Source: Owenia fusiformis (lineage: Eukaryota > Annelida > Polychaeta > Sabellida > Oweniidae). Taken from it: a DNA stretch of 64,000 nucleotides. The stretch spans positions 4,319,318 through 4,383,317 of the forward strand of contig CAIIXF020000012.1 of assembly GCA_903813345.2 (NCBI GenBank). The letters are read 5' to 3'. The notes below the pieces were generated by a model. The model made no database searches. It was not told where the DNA came from and saw only the letters and a program-made list of their open reading frames with translations. Below, piece by piece: positions 59,101-64,000 of this stretch. Position numbers and translations under genes: made by a program. Every line of letters starts with the position of its first letter. Position 1 is the stretch's first letter.

Positions 59101-62100
59101 AGTGAAATATTTGTTCAATATTGTATACGTATCTGTTCATACTTAGGACCGTCAGCAGTTTCGCCGTACCAGCAGCGCACAGCACTAGGTTCAGTTGGTG
59201 TTGTCATGGTAATGCTAGCACTTGTTGCAGTCTAAAATGATGTATATTTTACATGTAACATATGACAATGTCCACATTAGTCTGATTTAGGTGGGATGAG
59301 TGGAAGATTACAAATAATGGAGACAAACTACTACTTAGATGAGACTTACTGTTTCTTTTGTCCATGAAAAAGAGGGAAGCTGGTAATTCTGAAAAATAGA
59401 TTTAGCATACATTAGGGGTCGTGGGGTCGCATTTCCACCACCATCAGTCCTGATGATGCACCAACCGCACCCCCATCCATCTGCCCCCTTATTATACATT
59501 ATATCCAATCAGTATAGGGTGGACAGACTTTTCCAAATCAGCTCTTAGTGCAGAATTTCATTCTGTGTTTTCATGAACATATTTAAGATGGTGATAGACT
59601 CGTGTTTATAGTGTTCCAGCTGTGCACGCAAGATATGATTTTCATCCAGTGATATGTAATATCCAGAGGGTAATGTTATGTATTTTAAGATTTATTGTTA
59701 CATGAGGTTTTTACATTGGGTTTCTAACATTATGGATGTTTTGTTTTAATCATTTTCTTACCTGTAATATACCCAAGAAAAAGTTGCCCATATTTGCGAA
59801 GATTTCATCCCAGTAACCAATCATAGCGTGGTTGCTATCTACAAGCATCCTTTAATAGACAATCGTCCTTTAATAGACACTCGTCCATCAAAACTTTGGA
59901 AAACTTGATTCAACAATGAATATATTCAAATTATGTTTTGTTATTATTACAAATAGAATTTATATTACTTATTTTGTCTATTATAGAATCCTTTATACTG
60001 TTCATATTCGCTGAAAATGTAAATTAGAATAATACAAATTCATAACCTTATGATGAAATCCACTAACATCAGACGTTTGTTTCCAGCATTGTATTTAACT
60101 GACATGGATTCTATATAAGATCACGCAACTTACCATATCCATTTAGGCTGTGTAAGATCGTGATACCAGAAGCCGGGCTCGTCGGGTCGGAAGAACTCGT
60201 CGGCTGTCGTTTGAATGATCATCATGGGAACCGTCAGTCTGCTTCTGTATGCTTAAGGATCATAATGATTTGATTTAGAATAGTGTACATTCTGTCACTC
60301 AAATCACAATATTTAGAACATGTATGAATCCTTTATGGGCAATGTAATTATATTTTAGACAATGCATATTTGAGCCTCAACATAGGAAAAGCGGTCGTAT
60401 CACAAAAACTAAAATTGTGCTACAGAGCCAAATTTAAATATGTCAAAAATTATGAAGACATGTGCTAAATTCAAATCCGTCTTTTTGTCTATATCTGCAA
60501 GAAGGAATTGTTAAAACATAAGTCATGGCTCATTTGAAAAGTATAAGTCTTCTTACTTTTATGTCACGTGCAATGTAAAGACCAATGAAAGAGTGGCGAA
60601 TATAGCAGTATCGTACGTACTCTTACAGATATTGTTTATAAGTTTATAACGATCCACCTTTTAAAAGACGAGCAACTGTCAAAAAACACCAGTCTCATAC
60701 TTACAATAAGGGTCAATAAGATTTGCCATGTCTTGTGTTCGTGGATCCTGTAGATACTGCGTAATATTTTCGTCCCAGTACGGGCCAAATGCCCAAGCCC
60801 AGCCCCCATACGCTCTATAGTGGTAATTGACCGTCTTGAATGAACAATCGATACATCAATCAAAACCTAATTAAACGTATATTAAGATAACTTGAACATG
60901 AACCAATTTTTTGATTGAAATTAATTGAAGCAGGAACAATATATAAGCACTAGTGCCTAGTGTAAAGTTTGCAATCGTGTCCATCGCCCGTACCGAGGCC
61001 TAAAATAATAGTTTTGTTTGGAGGTTATATTATTGCACGTTCAGGCTCGTGCAGCTGAACCTTTTTGTTGTATCCCGGTCAACGACTCATTACGTCATGC
61101 TTTACCTCAACGAGTTTAAGAACGCTGAAGACTTGTGGAACGGCTCCGATAACCCTTTGGTCAACTGCAGCAACTAACCACGTGGTCCAACCTCGCTATA
61201 TCATAATACACACAAAAATGATTAATAAGGGGCATTTCTTTTGATCACCCGATTAAATACTATATAGTATGTAAAATAAGAAACAAAACCATGAATCAGT
61301 TTCGGTCTGTAAAATGTATCACTCAATTGATATTGTGTTATGAGATAATATTGTCACCAAATACAATAATACGACAAAAACACAAAAACAGACACATGTA
61401 CGTTATGCGTACCAATGCTTTTCCTTTTCTGTCAAATATGAATGTTTTAATTTGGAAGATATTTGAGATGATATACCTATGATTAAATAACTTTTACCAA
61501 GCAAACATCGCAATTGGGAAGGTCTCTGGTATCACAGTATTTGTCAACCGTTCAAGGGTTCACGTATCCTTTTTTACAGCGCCTAAAATATTTACCTTAG
61601 ATGCTCCCGCAGTAAAAAACTTTGTAATGTTGAACCGTTGATCTTGTGTCATTGTAAAGTTTGCAATCGTGTCCATCGCCCGTACTGAGGCCTAAAATAA
61701 GTATTGTTGTGGTCATACATAATTTTTACTTCAGGTGGTAATTAGTATTTGAAGGGAGATCTAGAAGTTTACTTTAATTACTAGGTTCAGGACGACAAAC
61801 CTTGACCATAGGGTAGTAAAGTAGCAGTTCGGGGTCAGTTGCATTCCCTTCAATGTATTCCCTCCAAGTCCAGGCAATGATCGAATCCTCTACACGTTCA
61901 AGATCTGGTCGACTCTACAGGTGAGTGAAATCACATATCATTTGAGATGTATTTCATCCGCATGTGCGTATCATGTACGATTCTTTTGTAATTATAAAAA
62001 CAGGAAATATAGGGATTTGCCATGACGCTTAGGCTTTAATGTAAATTAAAATTAGAGGGAAGTTAAGCTAGACGTCTTTTAAGAGAACATGTTTGAGTCA

Positions 62101-63909
62101 TATTAAGATTCCCGGGGATAACTCTCCCCTCAAAATTTTCCCTATACCTTTTTACTCTTAAATTGGGGGTGATTAAAATACCAAATGCATGTACATGAAA
62201 GGTGTAAATGTATGTCTTTGTCGATGCACAAAAAGAAAAAATAGGGATCTCCTGATCTGCTCATCATCAAATATGGTGGTAACAAACTACATTATACAGT
62301 ACAAAATAAAGTATCTGAACAGTGAACACATAGTTAGGACCAAACTGATGAAATAAATCATGACTTGTCTACGTCACTAATTCTTACTGATTTAGGAAGA
62401 GTCACGGGCTGTTGAGGAACTTGCATAAGGTATGCTCCAACCATTTGAGTACGCTGTGAAACCCGAGCAGCGCCATCTAGCAGATTTGAAGTTTCCGGAT
62501 CCGGCAATCTAACAAAATAAATCACATACAAAAAACAATAAAGTTATCGAAAGTGGAATTAACGCGAACGTTTGAGCCAAATTGGACTCTCGTAAAGCTA
62601 CATTCTATATGCTGAATTTTCAAGATTCTAAGTCTAAGAGATACAAATTCAATAGCAAAACCTGCGTACCTCGTAATGATCCCTGATTAATGATCACCGA
62701 ATCGATTACGCTAACTAGGCCTATATTTAATAATAATGAGGGGAATAACCCAGAATTCATACAACAGTATACTACTGTAGTAGCTAGATGGACCCATCTT
62801 CATTTTTAATTTGAATCTAGATGAATCCCTATAGTCATCTAACATGAAGCTAGGTTCATCTCTGAATTGTGGGTTATTTCCTCCTCTCAGTCCCATTTTA
62901 CTTACTCTGGCTCATCATTCATTCCAGCTCCAATAAAGAGGAAGGCCGTATCAAACACATTGACATTGTCAGGGACGGTTACCATGAGTTGATGGACCCA
63001 GACTGGGCGACTACTCTCTCTATCTGAAACATGGCGACAACAACGCAACATATAAGTGTACTGGCATTGCATGTACATGTACTTGTTTTAGCAGAAACTA
63101 TTGTCCCAAGAGACTATTGTCCTTGTTTTTATTGCCATTTCCGTGGCCCTGAATGTGGATATGAATGTTGAATATAGGCCACCCGATCGTGTTTAACTAT
63201 TAATGAAATGTACAATTAACACAGGGTATAGGGTAAACGGAACATCATATATGAGGTTCACAATATTAAGATTATCCCATGACCAATATATGATATCCGA
63301 TTCCGGGACTTCGACCCACAGACAGTTATATTAATTAATGTTGCGCAGGATAATCCAAAATCCCGAATCAGGTCAAAGAAGCATATATTTTTACACTAAT
63401 TTTGCTATTTTACGTACATATATTCGTCTATACGTATGAACATGTTGGAGCTGAAGGTCGGGTTATCGAAAGTCTCTATTCGTCTTTTGTGGTGAATGAA
63501 GCAAAACATACACGAATGGGGTACGACGGGACCTCCATAAACTGAACATTAAGTTGGACCTCTCGTAGGGCGTCATGGGTCTCAATGGGTTCTTTACCCC
63601 ATGAAGTTCAATGAGAATCCGTGGTACTTTTCCCTCATGAAGCCTAACCGGGTCCCATCGCGTTCAATTTGACTCGATAGGGCTTCATAGGACAAAGCCC
63701 CATCGAGAATGAACATGTTAACTCTTTCAATGCTTAAATTAATATTACTCACTAGTTTTCCAAGTCTGTGACGTCATATTCAGGTAATAGATGGTCGTAT
63801 CTTCGATAGTATCATCGTTGCTATCGTAACGTCGTGTTTCGGTGAGAGAGAATGTGTACGAAGGATCATCTCTATACACGTAGTTATCTAGTGACGTTTT
63901 CTGATCCCA
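53134..63909 (-). CDS. PhoPQ-activated / AprA-like alpha/beta hydrolase (5' end outside window)
   Basis: Secreted or lysosomal protein of the PhoPQ-activated pathogenicity-related family, which includes Dictyostelium autocrine proliferation repressor A. The name describes bacterial relatives, not a toxin. Fourteen exons in one frame: 63753-63909, 62906-63023, 62388-62508, 61801-61914, 61596-61691, 61106-61195, 60705-60834, 60134-60251, 59762-59849, 59350-59388, 59143-59231, 53609-53723, 53401-53466, 53134-53268; 491 residues. Hydrolase fold landmarks: nucleophile elbow in FTAGASKRGWTTW (Ser), acidic residue in IIQTTADEFFRPDE, His in LVDSNHAMIGYW. The N-terminal block (DNYVYRDDPSYTF) is typical. 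Residues missing at the start would hold the signal peptide. The C-terminus, after a Trp-rich segment, ends PSECWGRIV. The substrate is unknown. Confidence 0.92.
54733..57805. mobile_element. ~3-kb composite fold-back element with CATATACAATATTTTT subrepeats
   Basis: The left end is a G-tract with GTGTATAGAGG and then CTTATACCATATACAATATT repeated about every 27 bp. The right end shows the same in reverse, ending CTCTATACACCCCCCCCCC. Inside lie further inverted repeats. No transposase is readable. The size and nesting suggest several insertions, not one element. Confidence 0.6.
55866..56493. repeat. ~630-bp near-palindrome
   Basis: ATATTGGATTTTGGCTATTT (from 55869), AACAGGTGCATATGTTAGGC and GGAGTTAATGCATTGGCC complements recur in reverse order to 56490. 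Arms are about 310 bp with a centre near 56180. Some insertions and deletions separate the arms. Confidence 0.8.
58250..58400. repeat. Hairpin: GATATCATTTTTATCGCC...GGCGATAAAATGATATC
   Basis: TGATATCATTTTTATCGCC followed by TTGATATCAAATATCAACAC, with the reverse complement from GTGTTGATATTTGATATC to GCGATAAAATGATATCAC. Loop sequence is GAGTGAGCGAAGCGAATGA. A typical hairpin MITE end; GATATCACACGG motifs recur to 58620. Confidence 0.7.
58687..59122. mobile_element. Hairpin-tailed MITE, copy 2
   Basis: Same ends and hairpin as 2582-3110 but without the 164-bp repeat; CGGGTCACATGTCGTGGGAT fills that place. It ends about 20 bp from the splice donor of the hydrolase exon 59143-59231. Confidence 0.75.
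60961..61007. pseudogene. 47-bp duplicate of a hydrolase exon end in the next intron
   Basis: TGTAAAGTTTGCAATCGTGT through GAGGCCTAAAATAA matches 61653-61699, which is the acceptor and first ~39 bp of exon 61596-61691, with one visible change (T to C). Here it is followed by unrelated sequence and no donor, so it is a partial, non-functional exon copy. Confidence 0.8.
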
Positions 63910-64000
63910 CTAAAACATACGTCATTAAAAATCCATTGTCATTTACGAACTCTGTTTTTTGTTTGCATGATTACAAAAATGACGTCACTTAAAATAGTAA

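Larger units (their letters stand above)
53724..59142. other. 5.4-kb intron of the hydrolase gene filled with fold-back elements
   Basis: It contains an outer pair of inverted repeats (54733-54910 / 57640-57805), a 630-bp palindrome (55866-56493), a second palindrome with G-tracts (56690-57250), a gene-independent hairpin at 58240-58400, and a hairpin-tailed MITE (58687-59122). The flanking exons join in frame (phase 2), so no exon is missing. Confidence 0.8.

Noticed and set aside
53134-63909. Virulence-factor reading of the PhoPQ-type hydrolase
   Set aside because: The family name comes from bacterial relatives. This is a 14-exon animal gene of a family also present in Dictyostelium, with no sign of a toxin or recent transfer.

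Overview
The window is eukaryotic nuclear DNA. Genes are split into short exons (about 40-260 bp) with GT-AG introns, the A+T content is high, and introns and intergenic DNA are full of small inverted-repeat DNA transposons. The protein set (IFT20, a BACURD-type KCTD adaptor, a Ctr copper transporter, a single-exon rhodopsin-like GPCR, a CCP/sushi protein, a PhoPQ/AprA-type hydrolase) indicates an invertebrate animal, most likely a lophotrochozoan and perhaps a marine mollusc. That placement is inference from gene content and repeat style, not from a database match.

Layout. 300-2393 (+): last four exons of a gamma-glutamyltransferase, including the catalytic Thr; the 5' part lies outside the window. 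4050-5064 (-): complete IFT20 in four exons. 5463-9682 (+): complete BACURD/TNFAIP1-KCTD10-KCTD13-type adaptor in five exons, head-to-head with IFT20 across 398 bp that hold a perfect CRE. The human orthologues are also a head-to-head pair. 11528-26033 (-): a 15-coding-exon LRR plus EF-hand protein (LRRC74-like, predicted 658 aa), with a 2.2 kb transposon in its last intron and a 57-bp minisatellite in its first. 27126-27197 (-): initiator tRNA-Met. 29259-31822 (+): four-exon Ctr copper transporter, 216 aa. 32548-33645 (-): intronless 365-aa class A GPCR. 36333-49380 (-): a secreted Cys-rich/CCP protein with a TATA box, a Thr-rich linker and seven CCP exons; five of these are near-identical copies made by recent ~1.08 kb tandem duplication. 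53134-63909 (-): 14 exons of a PhoPQ-activated/AprA-like alpha/beta hydrolase; its 5' end runs off the window.

The genes do not form one pathway; this is an ordinary stretch of animal chromosome. The unit with real shared logic is the IFT20/BACURD divergent pair. The most unusual gene is the CCP protein, whose array of phase 1-1 exons is expanding by segment duplication.

The rest is mobile and repetitive DNA: two mariner-like remnants with recognisable transposase C-termini, a CCCGTAGCCAG MITE, an ACTCCCCTCCATAAG MITE family, a family ending in AAAAAACGCAAC, fold-back elements, hairpin MITEs, poly-G tracts, and several direct duplications that touch exons or splice sites. Exon boundaries were read by eye from splice consensus and reading-frame continuity. 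All multi-exon chains listed keep one open frame, except one uncertain junction in the CCP gene.
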